DNA from: Nothopassalora personata
Lineage: Eukaryota; Ascomycota; Dothideomycetes; Mycosphaerellales; Mycosphaerellaceae
Length of the DNA stretch: 64,000 nt
NCBI GenBank assembly: GCA_033816765.1
Contig: CM066294.1
Coordinates: 992,001-1,056,000, forward strand
Reading direction: 5' to 3'
Notes under the pieces: model-generated
What the model saw: the letters and a program-made list of their open reading frames with translations, nothing else
Database searches by the model: none
What the model was told of the DNA's origin: nothing
Translations under genes and position numbers: made by a program
In this document: positions 21,401 through 31,740 of the stretch, one piece after another
Layout of the letters: every line of letters begins with the position of its first letter
Numbering within the stretch: position 1 is the stretch's first letter

Positions 21401-22415
21401 ACCGTTAAGAGACTAGGTTACGAAACAACCATACGACATGATACTAGTTATAGTTAATAGACTTATAAAATACGTATACTTCATTCCTGCATCGGAAACA
21501 TACAATGTAGAGTAGCTCGGATACCTCGTACTAGATAGACTTATCCGATACTACGGATTTCCCTAAGCGTTTATAACGGATAGAGATAAGCTATTTACAT
21601 TAAATTACTAGAAGACGCTTATGGGAACGATCGGAATTAAACACAAGCTATTAATAGCATATTATCCGGAGATAGACGGACAAACCGAAAGGATGAATTA
21701 AACGCTAGAATAATACCTACGACACTACATTAACTACGCATAAGACAATTGGGTTTTATTACTGCCAATAGCGCAGATTGTACTGAACAACCATAAATTA
21801 GAGACAACTTTAACGACGCTATTCTATGCGAACTTTAGTAAAGATCCTAACCTATTCGGAACACCTAGATCCTATCTATAGGCCGAGAGAGCAATCGTGA
21901 CGACGGATACTCTTAAGGAAGTGCATAAAGAAGCACGCAAGGCGATCGAAGATGCACAACGAAAACTGTCTTAATAACGGTAGGACACGAGAAAAATGGC
22001 ACCTCTGCTAAAAGAGGGGGATAAGGTCTATCTCCTTATAAAAAACTTGAGAATAAGAAGATAGACTAAAAAACTGGATTACGTTAAGGTCGGACCATTT
22101 TTAATCGACAAAGTCGTAGGACTAGTTAACTATCGACTACGACTACCACTAGACGCAAAAATCCACCTAGTCTTCTATATCTCTAAGTTAGAACCCGTAG
22201 ACACCGAAACACCCTACTAGGAAAGCTTCTATTTCGAGCCGGAAGTAGAGAACGAATTTGAAGTCGAAAGAATCCTAGACAAGAAAGGTTAGCGATACCT
22301 CATTAAGTGGAAAGGATACGACGAATTAGAAAATACCTAGGAACTAAAAGAGAATCTACATAACTGTTAGCAAAAAATCTAGGAATACTACAAAAAGAAA
22401 CGGCCAGCCGACTAA
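18451..22415 (+). pseudogene. gag tail and pol remnant of G4
   Basis: It resumes exactly where the G4 gag was split by G5 (TAGAT repeated). It is collinear with 13360-17300 of G5: gag tail, slippery CGGGAAAAGGA, protease (DLG-type after damage, about 19100), RT (YIDD region near 20180), RNase H, integrase and chromodomain (ending near 22370). It carries scattered TAG/TAA codons at former TGG/CAG positions plus small indels. Stretches without stops remain, so RIP was incomplete. Not functional as a polyprotein. Confidence 0.88.
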
Positions 22416-22446
22416 GTCACCTATTAGCGACCAGTCGGCCGGGAAT

Positions 22447-22521
22447 AGCTAAGGTAGGAATCGAACCTACAACCTCCTTTCCGAATAGCGGAACGACGCT
22501 CTACTATTAAGCTACCTAACC
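22447..22521 (-). tRNA. tRNA-like sequence inside G4 (75 nt, RIP-altered)
   Basis: On the minus strand: a 7-nt acceptor arm (GGTTAGG with CCTTAGC, 5 of 7 pairs), a D-arm with A-box-like TAGCTTAATAGTAGAGC, a strong anticodon-position hairpin built on TTCCG/CGGAA, a T-arm GTAGG/CCTAC and a perfect B box GGTTCGATTCC. Length and arm order are those of a tRNA. TAG where TGG is expected in the A box fits RIP. It lies just past the pol remnant, downstream of the antisense-gene remnant and on its strand. Anticodon uncertain; probably a tRNA-like element or pseudogene rather than a working tRNA gene. Confidence 0.6.
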
Positions 22522-22559
22522 AATTGATAAGGGTAAGGGGAGACTTACAACTTATATTC

Positions 22560-23059
22560 CCTACTATAACGGGCTACCTAGTAGAACTGGAAGGGACGGA
22601 GAAGTCGATCGCGTTGTTAATAAAGTTAATCGAGGACTATACCGTAGAAGAAAGGCTAATAGTCGCATCGGCAGTAGGATAATCGACGTCCTTAATCTCT
22701 CTAGAGGCCTCTATTTCGGCCTCTAAACACTGCGCCTTCTTACGCGCGCGCTCCTCCGCTTAGCGAAGTATTGCCTTGTCCCGCATCAACCGTGCTAAGA
22801 TCTCCGTAAGCTCCTCCTTATCCTTTTCGACCTTTTTCTAGTACTCCTCCCGAGTCCTGTTAAGAGACTCCTAGGACAGGTTTACATACTTGCGCCCGCG
22901 ACGAACATACTCCGAACACCGAAGCCGAAAGTTGCCCTCTATAGCGACATAGGATAACCCGTTAAAAAAGCAATGGTCGCACGCGAGATCTACTAGACGA
23001 CCGTGTTCGTTAATTTCCTTAGCGAGCCGGAGACGATTTTTAGAAGAAGAAGAAGACAT
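22560..23059 (-). pseudogene. Antisense accessory gene remnant of G4
   Basis: The minus-strand frame from 23059 begins Met-Ser-rich and keeps the six-cysteine arrangement of the G5 antisense protein: C-x2-C-x6-Y-x10-C-x2-Y-x6-Y. The Tyr codons (TAC) are what RIP makes from TGC. After a stop the same frame continues as a charged coiled-coil-like segment (Glu/Lys/Arg/Ala/Leu-rich) to about 22700. It occupies the same position as the G5 gene, between pol and the 3' LTR. Broken by RIP stops. Homology rests on position, cysteine spacing and coiled-coil composition rather than long identity. Confidence 0.6.
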
Positions 23060-23465
23060 CGTTATAGGCTACGAAGAGGGGACATCGTATTATCTTATAT
23101 AAGCTTCGGGACGAAGCTAAGCTAGAAGGGGGATAGTGTTACGGTTCGGATTAAGCTACGACGGCACGCCTAACTATTAGCTATAGAGATCACGTGCGCT
23201 GCACGAGATCACTCGCTCACTAGTAACTTAGTGATTCGAGATTACTCGCTTACTAGTAACCTAGTAATTCGAGATTACTCGCTCACTAGCGATTGAGTGA
23301 TTAAGACTAAGACTAGTAATGTCTCCTTTGTATTTAGGAACGCTAAGAAACCCTTATGGTTCTAATGCGTTTAACTTATGTTACTATCTTACTAATTAGA
23401 ATACAACTCTTATTCCTATTATTCATCTTCGCTTAGCTTACTTCAGCCTCTCTAAAGAATACCGC

Positions 23466-23821
23466 TGTTACGGTTCGGAACGGAAACAGCATAAGAAGAC
23501 TTCATTGGACGAGCAGACGAGCAGACGAGCAGACGAGCAGTCGAGCAGACGAGCAGACGAGCAGACGAGCAGTCGAGCAGACGAGCAGACGAGCAGACGA
23601 GCAGTCGAGCAGACAGCAGACGAGCAGACGAGCAGACGAACAGCACGCCAAGGCATGGCACTATATAGACGACGCTTCTTTACGAGTAGATAGGAGCCTC
23701 GTGCTCAACTCATTTTAAGTATACACCATATACTGTTTGGAACCACTACCTTCATAACTGATTGAGACATCCCTGCAAAGATCCAAGCCCGAGTTGTGAT
23801 AACGTACAGCGGTTCCTAACA
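23466..23821 (+). mobile_element. Young solo LTR (356 bp) in the G4 3' LTR
   Basis: It starts TGTTACGGTTCGGAAC and ends CGGTTCCTAACA, flanked by ACCGC at 23461-23465 and 23822-23826. It is rich in CpA and TpG, unlike the surrounding DNA, so it arrived or was last copied after RIP of G4. The left half is an array of GAGCAGAC-type 8-mers (about 23508-23640). The right half (CAACTCATT..., ...CTGTTTGGAA...) resembles R/U5 of the G5 LTR, suggesting a related family with a different U3. No internal sequence remains, so it is probably the product of LTR-LTR recombination. Confidence 0.9.
23508..23640 (+). repeat. Tandem 8-bp array (GAGCAGAC/GAGCAGTC)n
   Basis: About sixteen 8-bp units, most GAGCAGAC with GAGCAGTC variants in a quasi-regular pattern, within the U3 part of the solo LTR. 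It is open in several frames only because it is a simple repeat. Confidence 0.92.
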
Positions 23822-23886
23822 ACCGCCACGTGACTTAACTTATCTCCCCTTTGAGACTAGCCCTAGAACGAGATAATAATAGGATA

Positions 23887-26800
23887 TATAGAATACATTA
23901 TAAATTCTTAAGTCGACTAGTAGTACTAGGTAGTACGCCTACGAACCGATAGCATCGATAATGCGGTACGGTCTAATAAACTTCGGACCTATCTTCTTCT
24001 TCAGTAATGCTAACCTTAGGTTCTTCGTAGATAATAAGACTATGTCGCCTACGCGATAGCTCTTAGCCTTATAAGTCTTATTATAGTAGCGAGTCTAATC
24101 GGCTACTACGATTTCCTAACGCTTCGTAAGCGTAGCGCGCATCTCTCGCATACGGTTAACTAAGTCTACCGCTACTAGTACCTCCCCTTCCCGGATCTCG
24201 CCTCGAGATCCTATAGGTTTTAGGGCAATCTTAGGTCTCTAACTGTACGCTATCTCGAATAGGCTTATACGTAGCGTAGGGTAGACGCTATTATTATATA
24301 CGAATTTAGTAATAGCTAGCTACTTAGCCTACTCTATCTAGTTCTCGCTATAGTAATAACGAAGGTACTATTCTAAGGTTTAGTTTACCCTCTTAGTCTA
24401 GCCGTTAGTCTAAGGGTAGAAAGCTATAGATAGCTTACGCTTTACCTACGCCTCGAAGTAGAAGTTACTCTAGAACTTACTCGTAAACACTAACCCGCGA
24501 TCACTTACTATACCTACTAGTATACTATAATGCCGCACGACTTCGTCTCGTAAGATCCTCGTAAGCTCCGCCGCTATATATGTGTTAGTCGTAGGAATGT
24601 ATAAGTTTATTTTAGAGTAGCGGTCGACGATTACTAGGATCGCATTATACACGTATTCTCCTCGCTTACTTAGCGGTAGGTCCGTAATAAAATCTATAGT
24701 AATTTCTTACTATAGACCGTCTAGCCTAGGTAGTAGCTATAGCTTACCGTAGGGTCGATAGCGCCTCGCCTTTAAGGTCTAATAAGTCCTACAGTTTCTA
24801 ACATACTCTCTTATATCCTTACTAAGTAATTCCTACTAGTAATGACGTCGTAGTAGCTCTTTAGTCTTTACCTTACTAAAGTGCCCTACTAGTAGGTCGT
24901 TATAATGTATATAGAGTAGCTATGCTCTTACTACATAGTCTTCGGGTACTATAATCGCGTTTCCGCGATAGACTAACCCGTCTTTTATATACTAGTCCTT
25001 AGCGTCCCCTTCGCTAGGCGCCTACGATAAGTATACGACGTACCTATCGTCTCTCCCCTATACGATTTTTATTAGTAGTGTAAGCAGTTTACCTAGGCCG
25101 CCCTACATTATTATAGCGTATACTCTTACTAGTAGCGATCGGGTCCCCTACGGCTCGTAGACTCCTACTACTATTATCGTCGCCTTATCCTATATCTTCT
25201 CGTAGGTAGCGGTTACGAGCCTTACTATAGGCTCGTCCTCTCTTAATAGAAATTCCTTCTAGAAAGATAGCTTACTTTATAGCGTAGAAAGCAAGTTCGA
25301 CGTCTACTACGCTACGCGTACGTAGTTACTACGTCGCGATAGCGTATCGGCTAGGTTACTCTTCCCCGCCCTATACTCTACTACGAAGTCGAAAGATTAT
25401 AGAAACGCCGCCTATTAAGCTTACCTCCTATTTCGCTACTTTACTATTATAAAACCCTATAGATTTGTATAGTCGACTAGTACCTAAACCGCGTACGATA
25501 CGCCTTCGAGGTACGGTCGCTAATACTTAAATGCCTCTACTACTACTAGTAGCTCCTAGTTATAGGTCTTATAATTGCACTTAGTAGGTACTATCTTACG
25601 AAAATAGAAGGTAATTAGATGCTACTTAGTCCTAAATAACTAAGAGATAATGCCTATAATTGTAAAACCTAAGGCATCTGTTTTAACCCTCGTACGTAAC
25701 GAAGGATTAAAGTACCTTAGGATAGGTACTCCGAGGAACCTAGCTTTTAGCCGTTAGAACGCTTACTCCTCGTAAGCGGACTATATAAGAGGCCCTTACT
25801 TCTTACTATTCTTACATCCCTTTAGTAGGTCTATTAATAGCTTCGCAATCCTCGAGTACCCTTTAATAAAGCGCCTATAGAAGTTATAGAATCCTAGGAA
25901 GGATTGAACCTTATAAAAACTCGTAGGCGTAGGCTATTCCTCAATTACGGCTACCCTACTCCTATCTATCGATACGCCTACGATACTTACGATAAATCCT
26001 AGGAACTCGGCATTCTCCTAGAAGAAGCTACACTTCTTTAGGTTCGTAAATAGGGCGAACTTTCGTAGCCTCTCTAGTACCGCGCGTACGGCTCGTACGT
26101 ACTCCTTACGTATTACGCTATAGATAAGGATGTTATCTAGGTAGACTACGTAGATGTTATCTACTAACCTAGTAAGGGCCTTATTAATGTACCCCTAAAA
26201 GGTAGCTAGTACGTTAGTTAACCTAAAAGGCATAACTAAGTACTCGTAGTAACCGTATCGCGTACGAAACGTAGTCTTCTACTCGTCTCCTCGCTTAATA
26301 GGAATACGGTAGTAGGCATCCTATAGGTCAATTATAGTAAAGAGCCTAGCGCCCTATAGCCTATCTAAGGTCTTACTAATTAGGGGTAGTAGGTACCGGT
26401 TCTTTACTATAATCTTATTTAGGCCTCTATAATCTATATAGAGCCTAAGAGTGCTATTCTTCTTTAGTACGAATAGGATAGGCGCACCCGCCTCGCTTAC
26501 GGATCGCCTAATCCACCCCTTCTCTATTACTTACGTAAGGTACTCCTTTAAGGCCTCTAGCTTAGTTAAGGACTAGTAGTATAGCGGCTTAAAAGGGGGT
26601 TTCTTTCCTTCGACGAGATTAATCGTATACTTAACCCCGTCGGGCATCTTACGCTTCACCTACTTATTAGGTACGTATATATCTCGGAAGTCTATAAATT
26701 CTTTAGGCTACGAGGGGCCCTCTCCTTCGGATACTACTATAGTAATAACCCGAACACTTATTATATAAACCTACTTTAAGCTCTCGAGATCCTTAAGGAA

Positions 26801-28449
26801 CTCGCGTGCGTTACGCTACTAAATCGTAGGCGTCTCTATACCGTAGTACTACTAGTTATCCTTATCGGCCTTTACTATCTAATTACGATATCGCTAGGGT
26901 CTACCTAAAATAACTAACGGCCTACCTATAGGCGCTATATAGTAGATAGCGTCGCTTACGCGCTCTACTCCTACATTATTAGCTAGTCGTACGCGAACCG
27001 TATAGGCGCCGTAGTAATGCCCCTAGTCCTACGCGTACGACTCTAGATTTAGAAGCTTTATACTACTAATAGGCTATATCTAGTATCGGAGTATATACTC
27101 GTACGATACTAAGCTTAAATCTATACCGTTATCTAGAAGAAACGTAGCCTCGCGAAAGCCCTTACGCGTCTCGACGGCGCCTCGTAAGTAACGCGCTAGA
27201 CTCGCATCGACTTACCTTAAGGGGTCTATATAGAAACTCGGACTTAGGAGCGACCCTTACCTAGTCCTCTACCTTTTCCCTATTCGCCCTTCTTAGTTAA
27301 AGCCTCGATAGTTTCTAACCTACGAACCGCTTACGCATTACGGTCTTTCTATAGGTGTCTATTCCGGTACTCCGTCTTATAGTAACCCTTTCTACCGTAG
27401 CCGTAGTACTCTACTTTCGACTTCTAGCTAGTTAAAGACGAGCTACCGGCGTCTCGCTACTAACTCGCACCCGAGGCGCCCGGTACTTAACTCTACTTCT
27501 ATTACTTTAGGCGATCGGCCCGCTTATGTACGCCCTTAGCTTTACGCTTACGACGTATATACTACCCGCGGTCGTGCCCTCCGCTACTACCTCGGCGCTC
27601 GGTACTTTCGATACGCGAGGCTAGGACTACTAGGTCTTCTCTAGTCGGAGGGATATTATAGTAGCTAACGATAGCGGACCGTAAGCGAGGCGTAAGCTTT
27701 ACTAGTAGGTACCGTATATGTTACGCTTCTAAGTAGTTACCTAACTAGTCCTCTATAATATCTAGCTTAGTCGCGAACTATCGCGCTATCTAGTTATCCT
27801 TCTATTTTATAGCCTCGTACTCTAATATAACGTTAAGTACGCGATTTATAGGATTACCGTATACGTCTCGATAGAACTCCTTAAAATCCTAGTATATATA
27901 CCCTATAAGGTTAACGGCGCTATAGTTAGTATACTATCGCTCGCTTACCTCTCCGCTAAGGTATATAACCCTATATAGGACCTTTGATTCGTCTATCGCG
28001 TATATAGTACCTAAGAGGGCGAAGATAAGTAAGAGCTCCCGAAGGAATACCCTTACCTTCCTTATCGAATCCCCTCTAAAAGGCGTCGGCTCTTTTAGAC
28101 GCGGTCGCGTCGTATGCGCTACGGCCGCGCCTCGCACTATAATATTATCGTTAGTAGTTATAGAGATAGAGGTAGGGGTTGTAGTAGGGAGGTAATCTTC
28201 TCTCCTCCCTCCTATACGCTCTAGAGGCGGTACGCTTATAGCGCGTAAGATCTCTAGCCGCTCGATCTCCCGCTATATCTCTTACTCTTTAATCTTAGCC
28301 CGTAAGGCCTCTCTTCTCGTAACTAGGCTACACGACGCGCCTACTACTATACTCTAGGGCTTAGGGGCGGCGTAGGCGACTCGCCGTCGTATACGTCGCG
28401 ATCGGGCTCTATAGCGTATATAGATTATAACGAAGGGAAGCTTTAGAAC
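23887..28449 (-). pseudogene. gag-pol remnant of G3
   Basis: Reading leftward from the 5' LTR: leader, Gag-like piece (28137-27934), a Cys/His-rich stretch near 27400-27360, protease/RT region (YLDN-type box near 26150), RNase H (about 25600-25400), integrase finger (about 24850-24780) and core (24652-24470). RIP stops are dense and CpA/TpG are nearly absent. This Gypsy family is distinct from G5; its RT surroundings and gag do not align with it. The 3' end (chromodomain) continues at 9215 after the G4 insertion. Confidence 0.82.
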
Positions 28450-28647
28450 TATTAGGACCGTAAGGCTATAAGGGGATATCGTAATGTATAGCACGCCTAC
28501 GATCTTCTAATCGTAGATAAACTAAAGCTTACTTTCTTCTATAGACGCTATACGCGTCTCCTAGTGTACCTATGCGCGTTACGTACGGCATACTAAGCCG
28601 GGTATAGCCGTATTATATGTAAGGGTTAGCTATAGGCTACCCTTATA
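28450..28647 (-). repeat. 5' LTR of G3 (198 bp)
   Basis: It matches 7019-7216 in length and sequence. A third copy of the same family is at 63668-63865. The LTR contains AAGCTTTAG (minus strand). The complementary CTAAAGCTT begins 3 nt inside the element, the same arrangement as the self-priming site of G5. TSD ATAAC at 28648-28652. Confidence 0.9.
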
Positions 28648-30374
28648 ATAACACCCGCGAAACAAAACTACGATATCTATAATAAGGAACTTCTCGCTAT
28701 TGTCGCTACGATATAGCACTAGAGAGTATATACGGAAGGAGTACCTAAGCTAACAATTCTTTCTAATTATAAGAATCTTACTTACTTTACTATAACGAAA
28801 GTACTAACCCGAAGACAGGCCCGCTAGTCGGAACTGCTTAGATAGTACAAGTTTAAAATCCGCTATACCGTAGGAAAAGACAACGGTAGGGCCGACGTAC
28901 TAAGCTAAAGAAGCGACTATATAGAAGGAAAAGAACTAGTACGATAATAAGTACTTAAGACTAACCTAGATAGAAGTCTAAGCGCTAATATAAAGGAGTT
29001 TAACAATATAGTACGCGTTCTTTAGGACATAGAAGAACAGTTCCTACTAGTATAGGGAAAATATTAAGTACCGAAAGGACGAGAAGAAGAATACATACGG
29101 TAACATTACGATAATCTAGTATACGGACACCCTAGAACTATAAAAACTCTTGATATTATATAACGTAGCTTCTCATTTCTATAAATAAGGTAGAAGGTGT
29201 TAAATTATATTAAGTAATGTGTTTACTACTAATAGAACAAGGCTACACGGTACGAGAAATATAGGTAAATATAGTTTAGGACACTACCGGCATAACTATA
29301 GGACGAGGTTATAATAGACTTTATTACGAAACTTCCTACGTCTATAGACAAAGCGATAGGTATAGAATACGACATAATACTAGTTATAATCGATCGCCTA
29401 ATGAAATATGCACACTTTATACCTACCCGCGAAACTTATATAGTAGAATAGCTTAGATACTTTATTCTCGATAACCTAGTACGATATTACGGATTCCCTA
29501 GAGTCTTTATTATAGACCGAGACAAGCTATTTACATCGAACTACTAGAAGACTCTTATAGTAGAAATTGGCATATAATATAAACTGTCTATAGCATATTA
29601 CCTATAGATAGATAGATAAACCGAGAGGGCTAATTAAACCTTAGAATAATACCTACGACACTATATTAACTATACATAAGACAACTAGGTATTACTCTTA
29701 CCTATAGCGTAGCTCGTACTAAATAATCACAAGTTAGACACAATAGGTGAAACGCCTTTCTTCGTAAATTTCGGGAAACATCCTACGCTATTCGGTAATA
29801 AAAAAGATTACCTAGAAGCGGATAGGGCAATCGCCGTAACGAAAGACCTAAAAAAGGTATACGAATCCGTAAGAGAACGGATTAAAGAATTACAAAAATG
29901 ACTTACCGAATCTCGTTAAAAGTAACAAATAGCACCTTAGCTAAAAAGGGGGGATAAGGTCTATCTTCTTATAAAAAACCTTAAGACAAAAAGAAAGACT
30001 AAAAAACTAGATTATATAAAAGTCGGGCCATTTATTATTAAAGAACTACGAGGACTAGTTAACTACCGACTACGACTACCGAAGGACGCAAAAATCTACC
30101 TAGTATTCCACATCTCTATGTTAGAACTAGTAGACCCTAGAACGCTATGCTAGGAAACACTCTACTTCTAGCTAGAAGAAGAGACCGAATTCGAAGTTAA
30201 AAAAATCCTAGATAAAAAAGGTTAGCGATACCTTATTAAGTAGAAAGGATACGACAAATTAGAAAATACCTAGGAACTAAAACAATACCTACGAAACTAT
30301 TAGTAAAAGATCCGATAATACTAAAAATAGGTCCGCCGATACGACTAACGATAATCGATCTCTCGGCCGACGAG

Positions 30375-30448
30375 CGACTAGGGTAGGAATCGAACCTACG
30401 ACCTTAAGAGTATAGACAGCTTACGCTCTACTACTAAGCTACCTAGCT
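30375..30448 (-). tRNA. tRNA-like sequence inside G2 (74 nt, RIP-altered)
   Basis: On the minus strand: acceptor AGCTAGG with CCTAGTC (6 of 7 pairs counting one G-U), A-box-like TAGCTTAGTAGTAGAGC with a good 4-bp D stem, an anticodon stem of at least four pairs (TAAG/CTTA) with an enlarged loop containing CTGTC, T-arm GTAGG/CCTAC and perfect B box GGTTCGATTCC. It is about 20-75 nt past the end of the pol remnant, the same place as the tRNA-like sequence in G4. The enlarged anticodon loop makes a functional tRNA doubtful. Confidence 0.6.
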
Positions 30449-30539
30449 AATTAATAGAAATAGGGACAACTTATAAATAAAATACCCTAACGAGTTTCTA
30501 CCCCTAGGGACTCGCCCTAGGGCTCCGCCCTAGAAAGCG

Positions 30540-31030
30540 CCGCCTAGTCGTTTACGGGCATCTCTAGGATATCCGAAAAAGAAATAAGCGAAGGCGACAT
30601 CTCTACCCCCGACGCCTACTTAAGAGACGCTAGCTCCTCGCGCGCCTCTTCCTTCTTAAGCTCCTCTAACTCCTTAGCGACGGCGTCGTTAGTACGACGC
30701 TTAGCTAAGCGTAGCTATTTCCGAAGACGGATGTTACGTATCTTTAGCCGCACCTCCTCCTCTTTAATCCTCTTAAGCTCTAGCTTAAGCTTATCGCGCA
30801 AATCGCGAAGACGTTCCTACTCTAGACGAGAAAGATGTACGTCGCAATCCTTATAGCCTTTTCGAATATAGGCCGAACACTTCCTAGACTAAGAACTTAT
30901 AATACACTTTACTACCGCGCCTAAGGATCGAGACTTCTAATAATTCGTATATAGAGCTATTTCGATACTAGAGGTTTTAGTATCTAGAGTAAGTTGTTAA
31001 CGGCGTTTATAGGAGGAAGAAGATATAGTT
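30540..31030 (-). pseudogene. Antisense accessory gene remnant of G2
   Basis: The minus strand contains a Cys/Tyr-rich stretch around 30940-30835 (Tyr-x2-Tyr ... Cys ... Cys-x2-Tyr ... Cys-Asp). It is followed by about 80 codons of Lys/Glu/Arg/Leu-rich, coiled-coil-like sequence broken by RIP-type stops (about 30830-30600). Position and layout match the antisense gene of G5 and its remnant in G4. Cysteine spacing after the first pair is longer than in G5, so homology is likely but not certain. Confidence 0.5.
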
Positions 31031-31099
31031 AACTATTACTATAAGAAATAATAACGGCTTATAGAGCTTCGGGACGAAGCTAGGCTAAAAAGGGGATAG

Positions 31100-31435
31100 T
31101 GTTAGGAATAATTCCTATAGACCCTAGAATTATAGTAACGAGACGAGTACGTAACTTATCCTACCTAAGCGCTTAGACTTAGGGCGATTAGACTGCTTAT
31201 GCTTAGACTAATTAGACTAATTACCGAGATCTACGAATCTCCTTTATATTTAGGAACGCTAAGAATCCCCTATAGTTTCGATGCGTTTAACTTATATTAC
31301 TATCTTACTAATTAGAATACTACTCTTACTCTAATTATTCATCTTCGCTTAGCTTACTCTAGCCTCTCTAAAGAATACCGCTACGTAACTTAACTTATCT
31401 CTCCTTTAAGACTAGCCCTAGAACGAGACATAACA
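31100..31435 (+). repeat. 3' LTR of G2 (336 bp)
   Basis: TGTTAGGAATAATTCC...GACATAACA, preceded by AAAAAGGGGATAG. The same family as the solo LTR at 61865-62223, which is 359 bp and carries an extra copy of a roughly 23-bp internal repeat. It shares the TATATTTAGGAACGC block with the other Gypsy LTRs here. Confidence 0.9.
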
Positions 31436-31740
31436 AGCTATTAGTATACTATAGGTAATTAAGATAGTATAACTACCTTAAAGAAGAGGATTATACTAGT
31501 AGGGAAATATAGGTCTATAATCTTATAGTTATTATACTACATACTATTAGTACGGCTATACTACTATAGTCTAGCTACTTCTATACGCGTATATAAGATA
31601 ATGTTAACATTAAACCTAGGATAGTAAGTAACATCTAATAGGGTAAATAGATATCCCTATATAGTTACATTAATGCGCCCTAACGCTATAATTAGGAAAG
31701 TAGTTATACTAGCTTAGATCTATAAGTTAGTAAGTCGCTT
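31436..31740. other. RIP-type AT-rich DNA, unidentified
   Basis: About 300 bp with very few CpA/TpG and many TA steps, so it was probably repeated and RIP-mutated. I cannot assign it to any of the elements seen here and no ORF is present. Confidence 0.5.

Larger units (their letters stand above)
9221..23881 (+). mobile_element. G4: RIP-mutated Gypsy chromovirus, interrupted by G5 and a solo LTR
   Basis: The LTRs are 9221-9604 (384 bp) and 23137-23881 (384 bp after subtracting a 361-bp insertion), with the 5-bp duplication GGATA at 9216-9220 and 23882-23886. The gag remnant runs to 11076, where G5 splits it, and resumes at 18451 with the gag tail, slippery site (about 18974), protease, RT, RNase H, integrase and chromodomain remnants to about 22410. 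Then come a tRNA-like sequence (22447-22521), an antisense-gene remnant (about 22560-23059) and a purine tract. RIP damage is lighter than in G1-G3, since many CpA and TpG remain in 18451-23136. This fits its younger nesting position. Confidence 0.92.
23137..23881 (+). repeat. 3' LTR of G4, split by a solo LTR
   Basis: TGTTACGGTTCGG...AATAATA. Removing the 361 bp at 23466-23826 (solo LTR plus one target duplication) restores 384 bp, the length of the 5' LTR. Differences from 9221-9604 are mostly C->T or G->A at CpA/TpG. Flanked on the right by GGATA (23882-23886). Confidence 0.92.
7019..28647 (-). mobile_element. G3: RIP-degraded Gypsy chromovirus (minus strand), interrupted by G4
   Basis: G3 has two 198-bp LTRs in the same orientation (7019-7216 and 28450-28647), flanked by the 5-bp duplication ATAAC at 7014-7018 and 28648-28652. 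Reading leftward, the internal region gives a Gag-like remnant (about 28137-27934), RT with a YLDN/DIL-like box near 26150, an integrase core fragment with DRYSK and SDRG motifs (24652-24470), the G4 insertion (9221-23881), then a chromodomain remnant (about 9140-8980) and a long 3' region up to a purine-rich tract next to the 3' LTR. It belongs to a different family from G1/G2/G4/G5. All frames are destroyed by RIP. The insertion lies in the RNase H region of G2. Confidence 0.9.
28653..31435 (+). mobile_element. G2 (right part): RNase H to 3' LTR
   Basis: It continues the G2 pol frame from 7018 with no gap (RNase H), then integrase (HHCC about 29090-29230, DDE core about 29310-29640) and chromodomain to about 30300. 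A tRNA-like sequence (30375-30448), an antisense-gene remnant (about 30540-31030), a purine tract and the 3' LTR (31100-31435) follow. Heavily RIP-mutated with many TAG/TAA codons. A possible target duplication is AGCTA at 31436-31440, but the left end is outside the window. Confidence 0.9.

Noticed and set aside
23452..23693. Three overlapping Arg/Ser/Cys-rich frames
   Set aside because: All arise from the 8-bp tandem array, which is open in several frames; not CRISPR because the units are contiguous without spacers.
27934..28137. 67-codon minus frame as a stand-alone gene
   Set aside because: It is a surviving piece of the G3 gag, not an independent gene.
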